Source: Chloroflexota bacterium (GTDB lineage Bacteria; Chloroflexota; Dormibacteria; Dormibacterales; Dormibacteraceae). From it: a DNA stretch of 16,484 nucleotides. Where the stretch lies: NCBI GenBank assembly GCA_003446775.1, contig DMCH01000085.1, forward strand, positions 16,130 to 32,613. Reading direction: 5' to 3'. The stretch's first letter is position 1; the number at the start of each line of letters is the position of its first letter. A model generated the notes under the pieces. The model did not search any database and was not told the origin of the DNA. It saw nothing but the letters and a program-made list of their open reading frames with translations. Of the stretch, positions 5,316 to 13,314 are shown in pieces. A program made the translations under genes and the position numbers.

Positions 5316-7703
5316 GTGATTCGTGTCGAAGGCCTTCGCAAAAGCTTTGGCGACGTCCGCGCCGTCGACGGGGTGGACCTTCACGTCGAGCGCGGCCAGG
5401 TCCTCGTCCTCCTAGGACAAAACGGCGCCGGCAAGTCCACCACCTTGCGCTGCCTTGGCGGCATCCTCCGGCCCGACTCCGGCTTGATCGAGCTCGACGG
5501 CCTACGGTTGCCCGAAAAGCTGGATGAGGTTCGCGGGCGGCTGGGTGTCGTTCCGGACCAGGCGCGGCTGTACGGGCGCAACACGGCGGTTGAATACCTC
5601 GAACGCTTCGGCTACCTCTACGGCGTGCCTGCCGACGTGCGCAAGCGGCGCATCGCGGAGCTGCTCGAGCGCTTCGAGCTGGCGGACCGAACCGACGCGA
5701 TTCTCGCCACGTACTCGCGGGGCATGGCCCAGAAGGTGGCTTTGATCCGGGCCACGCTCCACGAGCCAGATTGGATCTTCTGCGACGAACCGACCGCCGG
5801 CCTCGACCCGGTCGCGGCCGCGGATATGCGCCGTTATCTCGGCGAGCAGCGAGCGCGCGGGGCCGCCCTGATCGTGACCACTCACGTGCTGAGCGAGGCG
5901 GAGCTGATGGCGGACCGCATCGCGATCATGCGCCGCGGGGTGATCGTCACGCATGGCACCCTCGACGGGCTGCGCCGCGAGGCCGAGGCCGGAAGGCGTT
6001 TTGCCGTCCGCCTCAGCCGCATGCCGGCCGATCCGGAGCCGCTGCGCGCATGGCTGCGCGAGCAGACGGTCGCGTTCGAGTTGAACGACGACCGCATCAC
6101 GTACAGCCTCGGCTGGGAAACCTCGATCGCGGACCGCGCCGATTTCGCGGCGGAGCTGCAGAAGAGGCTCGCGACGGCCGGGGCCCCTTACTACCAGCTC
6201 GAAGAGGAGCAGGTGACTCTGGAGTCCGTCTACCTCAAGGCGATGGAGCAGCCGTTGCCGCCGAGCGCCGAGGTCGCTGCCGCACCGGGCCGCGTGGCGT
6301 CCGGGATCGGCGCCTTACGGATGTTCGGATCGCTGCGTTCGCAGTGGGGCCTGCTCCGCCACTCCCTCCCGTTCTATGTCAGCTCGTGGTGGCGGCGCGG
6401 GGATTTGAGCTGGGTGATGTACCTGAATGCGTTCGTCCTCCTGCTGGTCGCGGGGACCTCGCTTTTCGGGCAGCTGCCGGGGGTCCTGGGCCAGGTGGCA
6501 CAAAAATTCACGGGCGGCACCGCCCTCCAGGCAGGTCTGCTGCTGCCGCTGTTCTTCATGTCGTTCGCGCTGCTCGAATCGATCAAGAGCTCGATCGGGA
6601 TCTGGTGGGAGAAGGCGCAGCAATCGTTGGAGGTGCTGCTCTATACGCCGATCGACGACCCCTCGCTCATCTGGCTCGAGGTGCTCCCGGGCGCTGTCGT
6701 CAGCGCCGTATGGGTGACCTTGTGGATGGGGGCGGGCATGGCCCTTCTTTCACTGTTCGGGCAGAGCGCGCCGTGGGACCTGCTGCCCGTGTTCGCATTC
6801 GTCGCCGCGGTCACCGCCTACTGGGCGGCGATGGGCCGAATGCTGGGATTCATGCTCTTCCCGCGCGAGGGCGCGGCGGGCGGAGCGTGGTCCTTCTTGC
6901 TGTCGCCGGTTTCGGCCGCGGTGGCCGATCTGCCGCTGGCTCTGTTCGTCTTCCGTTCCCCGCTGGCGATCGCGTCATTGTTGCTGCCCCTCACGGCGTG
7001 CTTTGCCCTCACCGTCCTCTGCGGAACCACATTCGACCGCGAGCGCCTGATGGAAACCGGTATCGGCCGCACGAAGCGCAGGCGCGTCTGGCTGCCGATC
7101 GCCGTCGTGCGCCGCAACGCGGTCGCAATCGCTGCCGGCCTCCTGCTGGCGATCGCTCCCGCCGGAGTCGCGGCGGCGGTCACCGTGGGCTCGGGCTGGC
7201 ATTCGTGGTCCGAGGTCGGGGCGACCGCCCGCGGTCAGGCGCAGAACGACCCGGCGCCCTTCGTGTCGACGGCTGTTGCCAGCAAAACGTCGCAGGCCAG
7301 TGGCACCACGATTGCCGCCGCCGGGCTGGCCGGGATCGTGGCGACGCTGGCGCTGATGCTTGTGCTCGTGGCCGTCAGCTTCGCGGCGTTCTTCCTCCTG
7401 GGCGTGCCCGCCATGCTCGGTCTCATGGCGGCCGCCGCCGTCTGGGGGACGCAGCTTGGGTTTGGAACCTCGGCTCCGCTGCAGGTCTGGCTGGTGGGCG
7501 CGGGCGGCATCGCACTGCTCGCACTTGCCCTCAACACGGGAGCGGCGCTGCCCATCTACTGGTCGCTTGTCTTCGGCTCGGGACGGCGGCTCGACCGGCT
7601 CCGTGAATCCTGGTCGGGCTACTGGTCTCTGTACCGCGGGATCGTGATCCCGGCCTGCGCATTGTTCGGGGTGGTCGTGTTCCGGCTGCTGTCGGGCGGC
7701 TAG
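5316..7703 (+). CDS. single-chain ABC transporter, ATPase fused to multi-TM permease
   Basis: 795 aa. Residues ~1-230 are an ABC-2-type ATPase: Walker A GQNGAGKST (K40), Q-loop PDQ (Q82), signature YSRGMAQK (133-140, departing from LSGGQ), Walker B WIFCDEPTAGLD (D157, E158) and H190 in TTHVLSEAE. Residues ~230-330 are the usual post-ATPase regulatory segment ending TLESVYLKAM. The rest is hydrophobic, with about 11-12 membrane segments near 367-387, 404-424, 460-482, 489-515, 526-572, 602-625, 666-711, 722-753 and 775-793. A hydrophilic, Ser/Thr/Ala-rich stretch (~626-665) probably faces outside. ATPase and permease are normally separate genes in this class; here one uninterrupted frame links them. 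Polarity (N-terminal ATPase) suggests an exporter; substrate unknown. GTG start is set by the MIRVEGLRKSFG opening. Confidence 0.88.
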   Translation: MIRVEGLRKSFGDVRAVDGVDLHVERGQVLVLLGQNGAGKSTTLRCLGGILRPDSGLIELDGLRLPEKLDEVRGRLGVVPDQARLYGRNTAVEYLERFGYLYGVPADVRKRRIAELLERFELADRTDAILATYSRGMAQKVALIRATLHEPDWIFCDEPTAGLDPVAAADMRRYLGEQRARGAALIVTTHVLSEAELMADRIAIMRRGVIVTHGTLDGLRREAEAGRRFAVRLSRMPADPEPLRAWLREQTVAFELNDDRITYSLGWETSIADRADFAAELQKRLATAGAPYYQLEEEQVTLESVYLKAMEQPLPPSAEVAAAPGRVASGIGALRMFGSLRSQWGLLRHSLPFYVSSWWRRGDLSWVMYLNAFVLLLVAGTSLFGQLPGVLGQVAQKFTGGTALQAGLLLPLFFMSFALLESIKSSIGIWWEKAQQSLEVLLYTPIDDPSLIWLEVLPGAVVSAVWVTLWMGAGMALLSLFGQSAPWDLLPVFAFVAAVTAYWAAMGRMLGFMLFPREGAAGGAWSFLLSPVSAAVADLPLALFVFRSPLAIASLLLPLTACFALTVLCGTTFDRERLMETGIGRTKRRRVWLPIAVVRRNAVAIAAGLLLAIAPAGVAAAVTVGSGWHSWSEVGATARGQAQNDPAPFVSTAVASKTSQASGTTIAAAGLAGIVATLALMLVLVAVSFAAFFLLGVPAMLGLMAAAAVWGTQLGFGTSAPLQVWLVGAGGIALLALALNTGAALPIYWSLVFGSGRRLDRLRESWSGYWSLYRGIVIPACALFGVVVFRLLSGG

Positions 7704-7714
7704 AACGGACGCGT

Positions 7715-7720
7715 TAGCCT
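7715..7720 (+). promoter_or_regulatory. possible -10 box of the lipoprotein gene
   Basis: TAGCCT, 16 bases before the ATG at 7737, in the 33-base gap after the ABC gene. It would give a leader of about 10 nt without a Shine-Dalgarno sequence. It is weaker than the other -10 candidates in the window because of the longer spacing. Confidence 0.3.
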
Positions 7721-7736
7721 CAAGATTGCACACGGC

Positions 7737-8927
7737 ATGAAACGGCTCCTGGTGGTGCTGATCGTACTGGCCGTCGCGTGCGGCCCCGGCCCCACCCCGC
7801 CAAAGAAGTCGCCGTCGCCCGTGGCGACAACGCCGGTGGCGCGCCCTTCCCTGCCGCCGTTCCCGAGCCCGAGTCCCGGCGGGCCCACACCGCCGCCGCC
7901 AGTGGCGGTCGTGTGCCAATCGCAGGTTCCCGCCGGCCATCAGGTGGCGCTGGTCTCCCTTCGGGGCGTCCAGGGCGTGGTCGTTCGCGACGTGACCGAC
8001 ATCAATCACCCGATCACCCGCTGCGGCTTCCAGGGCGGCGCCTATTTCCGCTTCGTCAACTCGGCGCGAGTCTCGTACATCGTGACCTCGGGCAGCGACC
8101 TCGGCGCGTCTGGCGCCCTTTACATGGTCGACCTGAACGCAAGCACCACCTCGCTGGTGCGCGCGTGGAGCTACGGGGGCTATGCGAGCTGGGTCTACGC
8201 GTGGAGTCCCGATGGTCAGAAGCTCACGTATCTGAGCTCGGACACCACCGGCGTGACGTGGCATCTGCTGTCGGCCGCGGGAGACAAGACCCTGGCCAGC
8301 CTTGGCACGGTTCCCGGCCGCGGGGTCAATCTGGACAACGACGACGCCATGGTCGGGTTTTCGGCCGACGGCCAATACGTCGCGGTTGAAGAGACCTTCA
8401 CCGCGCAGAAAGGCGCCACGACAGGCACCCCGCCGATCCAGATCGTGCGCCTCTCGGATTTGAAGCAGATCTACTTGCGCGCGGACGGCACCATGGCCAC
8501 GTGGGGGGCCAGCGGCGCGCGTCTATATTTCCGGACCACAGGCGGCGTCCTGGTGTGGGAGGCGACCGGCAAGGTGCAGGTGGTGAATCCCGGCCTGCAG
8601 TGGATCCGTCCCTGGCCGAGCGCTGACGGCACCCACATCACCTTCTCGTCCCTCAACCCGCAGGGCAATCACGTGGTCGGCATTCTCGACACCGGCGGAG
8701 GCCCCGTCGCCCAGGCCACGAGCGAGCCGCGCGCGAATCCAGGCTTCCTGACGTCGACCCTCATCTGGTATGCCGGCGAGACGCGCTGCACGACGACGAC
8801 CCCTTGCGGACTCGGCGGCCCGCCGCTGACGGGCACCACCTACATCTATGACATCGCGGGGGTGGAGAGCGGCTCCATCGACACGGCCCTCTATGACTCG
8901 TGGCCGCACAACGCCGGCCAGTCTTAG
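7737..8927 (+). CDS. proline-rich lipoprotein with predicted TolB/WD40-like beta-propeller
   Basis: 396 aa. A short signal sequence (MKRLLVVLIVLAVAC) ends in a lipobox-like AVAC with C15 as the likely lipidated residue; Ala rather than Leu at -3 is a slightly weak match. A Pro/Ser/Thr-rich linker follows (~16-56: GPGPTPPKKSPSP, FPSPSPGGPTPPPP), then a beta-rich domain with propeller-type turns: YAWSPDGQKLTYLS, GFSADGQYVAVE, PWPSADGTHITFSS. Cysteines CQSQ..., RCGF and CTTTTPCG could form disulfides outside the cell. It lies 33 bases after the ABC transporter gene and may work with it, for example as a surface sensor or ligand binder, but nothing in the sequence proves that. Its stop codon abuts the stop of the convergent acyl-CoA dehydrogenase gene. 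Confidence 0.82.
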   Translation: MKRLLVVLIVLAVACGPGPTPPKKSPSPVATTPVARPSLPPFPSPSPGGPTPPPPVAVVCQSQVPAGHQVALVSLRGVQGVVVRDVTDINHPITRCGFQGGAYFRFVNSARVSYIVTSGSDLGASGALYMVDLNASTTSLVRAWSYGGYASWVYAWSPDGQKLTYLSSDTTGVTWHLLSAAGDKTLASLGTVPGRGVNLDNDDAMVGFSADGQYVAVEETFTAQKGATTGTPPIQIVRLSDLKQIYLRADGTMATWGASGARLYFRTTGGVLVWEATGKVQVVNPGLQWIRPWPSADGTHITFSSLNPQGNHVVGILDTGGGPVAQATSEPRANPGFLTSTLIWYAGETRCTTTTPCGLGGPPLTGTTYIYDIAGVESGSIDTALYDSWPHNAGQS

Positions 8928-10058
8928 TTAAAGATCGAGGGCCTGGGCGACCAGCTCCCGGTGGTACGTGGCGTCGCCGAGCGTGACCTCTGACGCTTTC
9001 GCCCGCTTGAAGTAGAGGTGCATGTCGTGCTCCCAGGTGAACCCGATGCCTCCGTGTACCTGGATGCCGTCGCCGGCGACCTTGCGGTAGGCGTCGGATA
9101 CGTACGCCTTCGCCATCGACGACGCGAGCGACCGATCCGGCGCGTCCGCGTCCACCGCCCACGCGGCGTAGTAGGTGGCCGAGCGCCCGCTTTCTGAAAG
9201 CACGAGCATGTCCGCAAGCTTGTGCGAGACGGCCTGATAGATTCCGATCGGCTTGCCGAATTGGTGCCGGGTCTTGGCGTAGTCGGTGGAGGTCTCGAGC
9301 ACTTTCTGGGCGCCCCCGACCATCTCGGCGCACAGCGCCGCGGTCGCCCACTCCAGAGCGCGCTTCAACGCGGGCCAAGCCTTGTGCGGACCGCCCATCA
9401 GTGAGTCGGCCGGCAGCTCCACTCCGTCAAAGCGAACCTCACACCAACGCCTGGTCATGTCGAGCGTTTCCAGCTGGTTCACGGACATGCCCTTGGGTCT
9501 GCCCTCGACGAGGAAGAGTGAGATGCCGTCCTCGCCCTCGCCTCGTGTGCGGGCCACCACCACCATGTAGTCGGCGTTGTTGGCGTCGGGCACGAAGAGC
9601 TTGACGCCGTCGAGGCGCCACCCGCCGCCGCCCGGCGTGGCCGTGAGCGCGATGCCGCTCGCATCCCATCGCCCTGATGGTTCGGTGAAGGCCAGCGTCG
9701 CGCGCGCCGAACCGGACGCGATCGCGCCCAACGCCGCTTTTTTTTGCGCCTCCGTGCCGGCCTCGATGAGGGCGGGTACGGCGAGTCCCATGGTCGCGAA
9801 GAACGGTCCCGGCATCAGCACGCGCCCGGCCTCCTCCAGGACGACGATCAGGTCGAGGAAGGTGCCGACTCCGCCATATTGCTCAGGGATGCCGAGGGCG
9901 GTCCAACCGAGCGCGGCAATCTTCGACCACAGCGCCGGATCGTAAGCGTCCGCTCCTTCCATGAGCTTGCGCACGACCTTCGGAGGACACTCCTTGGCGA
10001 GGAAATCGCGTGCGGAGCGCCGGAGCATCTCCTGCTCTTCTGAAAATGCAAAATCCAT
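8928..10058 (-). CDS. acyl-CoA dehydrogenase family protein, catalytic Glu not at canonical site
   Basis: 376-aa flavoprotein of the acyl-CoA dehydrogenase (ACAD) fold: N-terminal helical domain (MDFAFSEEQEMLRRSARDFL), middle beta domain with LAFTEPSGRWD and WRLDGVKLFVPDA, and C-terminal helices with AKTRHQFGKPIG and GIQVHGGIGFTWEHD, where FAD and dimer contacts lie. It would oxidise an acyl-CoA at C2-C3 in the cytosol. The canonical catalytic glutamate (Y/IEGTxE) seems absent: the segment reads EVTLGDATYHRE, with Thr359 where the other dehydrogenase here has Glu360. That resembles the non-catalytic partner in heteromeric actinobacterial sterol-side-chain enzymes, or an enzyme with the base elsewhere. 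ATG start with TACACT ten bases upstream. Last gene of the minus-strand run. Confidence 0.9.
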   Translation of the reverse strand: MDFAFSEEQEMLRRSARDFLAKECPPKVVRKLMEGADAYDPALWSKIAALGWTALGIPEQYGGVGTFLDLIVVLEEAGRVLMPGPFFATMGLAVPALIEAGTEAQKKAALGAIASGSARATLAFTEPSGRWDASGIALTATPGGGGWRLDGVKLFVPDANNADYMVVVARTRGEGEDGISLFLVEGRPKGMSVNQLETLDMTRRWCEVRFDGVELPADSLMGGPHKAWPALKRALEWATAALCAEMVGGAQKVLETSTDYAKTRHQFGKPIGIYQAVSHKLADMLVLSESGRSATYYAAWAVDADAPDRSLASSMAKAYVSDAYRKVAGDGIQVHGGIGFTWEHDMHLYFKRAKASEVTLGDATYHRELVAQALDL

Positions 10059-10068
10059 CGCGACTCGA

Positions 10069-10074
10069 AGTGTA
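10069..10074 (-). promoter_or_regulatory. -10 box of the left-hand acyl-CoA dehydrogenase gene
   Basis: TACACT on the minus strand, ten bases before the ATG at 10058, in the 26-base gap after the preceding membrane-protein gene. Same spacing as at the ABC transporter gene. Confidence 0.42.
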
Positions 10075-10084
10075 AGACCGGCCG

Positions 10085-10870
10085 TCAGCCGGGCGGAGGC
10101 AGTTCCTCTGGCTCGGCCGGTGCGGGAAGCTCTTTGGGTTCGTCAGGCGCCGGGAGCTCCTTGGGCTCGTCCGCCGCCGGCGGCCTGGCTGTGGCTCGTG
10201 GCCGGGTGCGGGACCTGGCCACGCGTGGCGCAGCCGGGGCCGGCGCAGCCTCGACTGGAGCTGCTTCGACCGGGACTGGCTCGACCGGAGCCGGCGCAGC
10301 CTCGGCCGGCGCGGCCACTACGGGCGCCGCGACTACCGGCACGGCCGCCACGGGCGCGACCTGCGCCGGCGGTGCCGGCTGGGCAGGGGGCTTGGCCGGC
10401 CAGAGGAGGCCTTGCCGAGGTCGGACCCCGAGGCGCCGGTACAGCATCAGTAGGCCGTAAAACCCGACGAATATCGCCAGCACGCCACAGAAGCTGGCCA
10501 GGGCCAGGCCGCTGTTCTCGGCGCTCGTCAGCGGCGGCTCGTAGCCAAGCGGACATCTGGCCGGCGCGAGAGGACAGGTGCCGATGACTGCGAGTCGAAG
10601 CGGCACCGCCACCATCGCGAGGATGCCGTACACGATCGCCAGCCCCGCAACGAAGTACAGGGTTGCGGCCAGCGAGCGGCCCTGGTGGTACATGACGGCG
10701 TTGATGCCGAGCACCACGGCGGCGATACCGAATGGGACGATCACCCACTGGAGGCGGCTGTGGGCACCGATGCTGAACGAGAGCGGGGCCACGGCGCCAA
10801 CCGCGGCGAGCGCAGCTGCGATCCAGAACGCCCACATCGCGCGGTCAACCTTGATGACGTCCTGTTCCAC
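10085..10870 (-). CDS. four-TM membrane protein with Ala/Pro-rich repetitive C-terminal tail
   Basis: 261 aa from a GTG start. Four membrane segments are visible at about 12-34, 42-61, 68-94 and 121-144. Cysteines C99 and C106 lie in the loop before TM4 and could pair. The rest (150-261) is low-complexity: Pro/Ala blocks (PPAQPAPPAQ), PVVAAP and PVEAAP repeats, a basic patch (RVARSRTRPRATARP), then three tandem nonamers DEPKELPAP, DEPKELPAP and AEPEELPPP (234-260). The tail goes from basic to acidic and should be unfolded. I recognise no family; the membrane part resembles generic DUF4190-like small membrane proteins only loosely. It starts nine bases after the glycosyltransferase stop, so co-transcription is likely. 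Topology and function are open. Confidence 0.78.
   Translation of the reverse strand: MEQDVIKVDRAMWAFWIAAALAAVGAVAPLSFSIGAHSRLQWVIVPFGIAAVVLGINAVMYHQGRSLAATLYFVAGLAIVYGILAMVAVPLRLAVIGTCPLAPARCPLGYEPPLTSAENSGLALASFCGVLAIFVGFYGLLMLYRRLGVRPRQGLLWPAKPPAQPAPPAQVAPVAAVPVVAAPVVAAPAEAAPAPVEPVPVEAAPVEAAPAPAAPRVARSRTRPRATARPPAADEPKELPAPDEPKELPAPAEPEELPPPG
10090..10170. repeat. 27-bp coding tandem repeats in the tail of the membrane protein
   Basis: Three consecutive 27-bp units encode DEPKELPAP, DEPKELPAP and AEPEELPPP at the C-terminus. On the plus strand the motif GGGAGCTCCTTGGGCTCGTC and close relatives recur. Copy number could vary by slippage between strains. Confidence 0.5.
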
Positions 10871-10876
10871 GTGCGG

Positions 10877-10882
10877 AATCTA
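10877..10882 (-). promoter_or_regulatory. -10-like hexamer overlapping the glycosyltransferase stop
   Basis: TAGATT on the minus strand, six bases before the GTG at 10870. Its first three bases are the TAG stop codon of the upstream glycosyltransferase gene. Chance is possible because stop codons begin with TA. Confidence 0.35.
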
Positions 10883-11707
10883 TCCCTTATCGCCGGGAAG
10901 CTGCTCGTGCGTCAGCGCTCCCTGCGAGTCGCCGGAACCACCGAGCAGTGAGGCCGTGAGCTGGTCCAGCCGCTCCGCGTGATATGGGTCGGGCTGCCCG
11001 AACAAGCTCTGGTCGGTCGACAGGCGGATCCGCAGCAGCACAAACAGGGCCATGACTCCGTCCCGCCACGTCAGCTTCTTGCCCTGGGCGCGTGTGCGCG
11101 CCGCATAGTCGATGGGGACCTCATAGATCCGGTACCCGAGGCGCAGAACGCGCCCGGTGATCTCAGGCTCGACGTCGAAACGGTCACCCCGCAGACCCAG
11201 GCGTCGCAGGAGCGAAGTCCGCATCACCTTGAACCCCGTCTCCATGTCCTGGATGTAGCAGTTGAACAGGATGTTGGTGGCGGTCGTGACCATGCGGTTG
11301 CCGATCACGAACCAGTACGAGTACGCGCTGTGGCCGGCGAAGCCGCGAATCCCGTAGACCACGTCAGCGCGCCCGCGGAGGATGGGCGAGATCAACTTGC
11401 CGTAGTCGGCCGGGTCGTACTCGAGGTCGGCGTCCTGAATGATCACGAGCGGTGCGGTGATCGCGGCCAGACCTGTGCGAATGGCGGCGCCCTTCCCCTG
11501 GTTGGTCGCGTGGTTCTTCACCGTGACGCGTGAATCTCCAGCGCATCGCCGTGCCGCCGCGAGTGTCCCGTCGGTCGAGCAATCGTCGACGATCACCACC
11601 TGCTGAACGCTCGACTCCTGCAGAACCCTGCGCACGACGAGCTCCAACGACCGCTCTTCGTTAAAGGCGGGGATGATGACGCCAAGGACAGGCTCGGTGC
11701 CGGCCAC
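10880..11707 (-). CDS. family 2 glycosyltransferase, polyprenyl/dolichyl-phosphate sugar synthase type
   Basis: 275-aa GT-A fold enzyme. The N-terminus has VIIPAFNEERSL and VIVDDCSTDGT, then NQGKGAAIRTGL and the metal/nucleotide-sugar motif QDADLEYDP (D92, D94). QDMETGFKVMR and EPEITGRVLRLGYRIYEVPIDY are typical of enzymes that move a sugar from a nucleotide sugar to a polyprenyl phosphate on the inner face of the membrane. No C-terminal membrane helices are seen, so it resembles soluble DPM1-like forms. The product would feed glycosylation of wall polymers or exported proteins. GTG start, 11 bases after the MFS stop; the next gene starts nine bases after its own stop. The sugar is not predictable. 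Confidence 0.9.
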   Translation of the reverse strand: MAGTEPVLGVIIPAFNEERSLELVVRRVLQESSVQQVVIVDDCSTDGTLAAARRCAGDSRVTVKNHATNQGKGAAIRTGLAAITAPLVIIQDADLEYDPADYGKLISPILRGRADVVYGIRGFAGHSAYSYWFVIGNRMVTTATNILFNCYIQDMETGFKVMRTSLLRRLGLRGDRFDVEPEITGRVLRLGYRIYEVPIDYAARTRAQGKKLTWRDGVMALFVLLRIRLSTDQSLFGQPDPYHAERLDQLTASLLGGSGDSQGALTHEQLPGDKG

Positions 11708-11715
11708 GGTCGGTC

Positions 11716-11721
11716 AGTTTA
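11716..11721 (-). promoter_or_regulatory. -10-like hexamer overlapping the MFS stop
   Basis: TAAACT on the minus strand, eight bases before the GTG at 11707. It begins with the TAA stop codon of the MFS gene. It could give the glycosyltransferase its own short-leader transcript. Confidence 0.35.
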
Positions 11722-13314
11722 GACGGCTGTCTCCACGTTCTTGTCCGCTTCGGCTCGTGATCGTCCGGCCGCTACATGGGCCGTCTGGCGCAGAGGCACC
11801 TCACGGATGAAGAGGGTGGCGATGAACGCGAGCACGATCATCGCCAGCCCGGCCACGAACACCGGGTGCAGCGCGTCGGAGAGCCCGTGGCGGATTCCGG
11901 CCGCGATCGCGGCCGGCAGATGAGCGAGCTGCGTGGGGTCGAACACCGAACCCGCGGTCGGCGAAGCAAAGTTATGGAGACCGGTTGCCGGTATGTACCG
12001 GGCGATCGATGACGCCAGGCCCTGGGTGAGGATCGTGCCCATGATGGCGAGGCCCAGCGCCGATCCCATTGAGCGCGACAGCTGGGTGGCCGATGTCGCC
12101 ACCGCCAGGTCAGCGCGGCTGACCGAGTTCTGCACGATGAGCGTGTAGGTCTGCATCGTGCAGCCGAGCCCGAGCCCGATCAGGATCATGGCCTCGACCA
12201 GCGTCTGGTTGGTCGTATTGATATCGAACGTTGTGATCATCAGGTAGCCGGCGGCCATCAAGGCGAGCCCGGCGAGCAGGATGAGTTTGTACCGGCCTGT
12301 GCGCGAGATGAGCTGGCCGCTGCCGATGCTGCTCACCACCATGGCCAGGAGCATCGGGACCAGGATCTCGCCCGAGTTGGTGGCGCTGTTGCCGATCACG
12401 CCCTGCACGAACACGGGCAGGAAGAAGATGGCGCCGAACATCGTCATCGCCACGCCGATGCCGGCGATGTTCGAGAACGTGAAAATGCTGCTCTTGAACA
12501 GATAGAGAGGAAGGACAGGCTCGGGCGCCCGCCGCTCGAACCAGACGAACGCCACCAGCAGCACTACCGCGGCCGAGTAGAGGCCGATGATCTCCCATGA
12601 ACTCCACGCGTACTGGGTGCCTCCCCAAACTGTCGCCAGCAGGAGGCTCGTGATTCCCAGCGACAGGGTCACGCTGCCGCCGATGTCGATGGAGTGCTTG
12701 CGCCGTTCGTTGGGGACGTGCATGTACAGCGCGACCACGATCAGAGTCAGGACGGCGAAAGGCAGGTTGACATAGAAAAGCCAGCGCCACGAGTAGTGAT
12801 CGGTGATGAACCCACCCGCGGCGGGTCCGACGATCGATGCGAGCCCGAACGAGGCGCCGAGCATCCCTTGGTATTTGCCGCGCTCTCGCGGCGAGATGAT
12901 GTCGCCGATGATCGCCTGAGAGAGCGGCATGATGAAGCCCATGCCCGCGCCCTGGACGAAGCGCGCGAAGACGAGAAACCAGAAGTTCGGTGCGAGGCCC
13001 GACAGGGCAGAGCCGATCGCGAAGACGACGATCCCGATCATGTACAGAGGCTTGCGCCCGTAGATGTCGGAGAGCTTGCCCGCGATCGGGACGACGATCG
13101 TCGACGCCAGCATGGCCGAGATCGGAATCCAGCTGTAGTCTGCGATCCCGCCCAGCTCGGCGACGATGGTGGGCAGGGCTGGTGCGACCAGGGTCAGGTT
13201 CAGCGAGGCGATGAGTGACCCCAGCATCAGGCCGGCGAAGACGGCGAGAACGGCCCGGTCGACGCCCTTCTTCTCAGGCGCCGTGATCGCGTCGCGAGCG
13301 GCGACCGCCGTCAT
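11719..13314 (-). CDS. MFS drug exporter, DHA2 family (EmrB/QacA type, 14 TM)
   Basis: 531-aa proton-driven exporter of the inner membrane. Motif A GKLSDIYGRKP (79-89) is followed by the DHA2 hallmark SFGLASIVGPAAGGFITDHY and SWRWLFYVNLPF (175-186). Length and hydrophobic pattern fit 14 helices; the N-terminal 20 residues and the C-terminal tail are hydrophilic. Family members expel lipophilic drugs, dyes or metabolites. The start is the ATG at 13314, which overlaps the MarR stop by ATGA; an in-frame ATG at 13419 would lie inside the MarR gene and add an un-MFS-like leader. Coupling to a MarR regulator suggests induction by its own substrate. The substrate is unknown, and could relate to the upstream oxidoreductase and dehydrogenase. 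Confidence 0.93.
   Translation of the reverse strand: MTAVAARDAITAPEKKGVDRAVLAVFAGLMLGSLIASLNLTLVAPALPTIVAELGGIADYSWIPISAMLASTIVVPIAGKLSDIYGRKPLYMIGIVVFAIGSALSGLAPNFWFLVFARFVQGAGMGFIMPLSQAIIGDIISPRERGKYQGMLGASFGLASIVGPAAGGFITDHYSWRWLFYVNLPFAVLTLIVVALYMHVPNERRKHSIDIGGSVTLSLGITSLLLATVWGGTQYAWSSWEIIGLYSAAVVLLVAFVWFERRAPEPVLPLYLFKSSIFTFSNIAGIGVAMTMFGAIFFLPVFVQGVIGNSATNSGEILVPMLLAMVVSSIGSGQLISRTGRYKLILLAGLALMAAGYLMITTFDINTTNQTLVEAMILIGLGLGCTMQTYTLIVQNSVSRADLAVATSATQLSRSMGSALGLAIMGTILTQGLASSIARYIPATGLHNFASPTAGSVFDPTQLAHLPAAIAAGIRHGLSDALHPVFVAGLAMIVLAFIATLFIREVPLRQTAHVAAGRSRAEADKNVETAV

Noticed and set aside
5771..7606. 611-codon open frame overlapping the ABC gene
   Set aside because: An out-of-frame shadow with Arg/Gly/Ala-rich composition; the overlapping frame has all ABC motifs and membrane segments.
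6975..8375. 466-codon minus-strand open frame across the ABC and lipoprotein genes
   Set aside because: It is antisense to two well-supported genes, rich in Arg/His/Gln/Asp and shows no domain.
10134..10460. Gly/Ala-rich plus-strand open frame
   Set aside because: Mirror of the Ala/Pro-rich tail repeats encoded on the minus strand.
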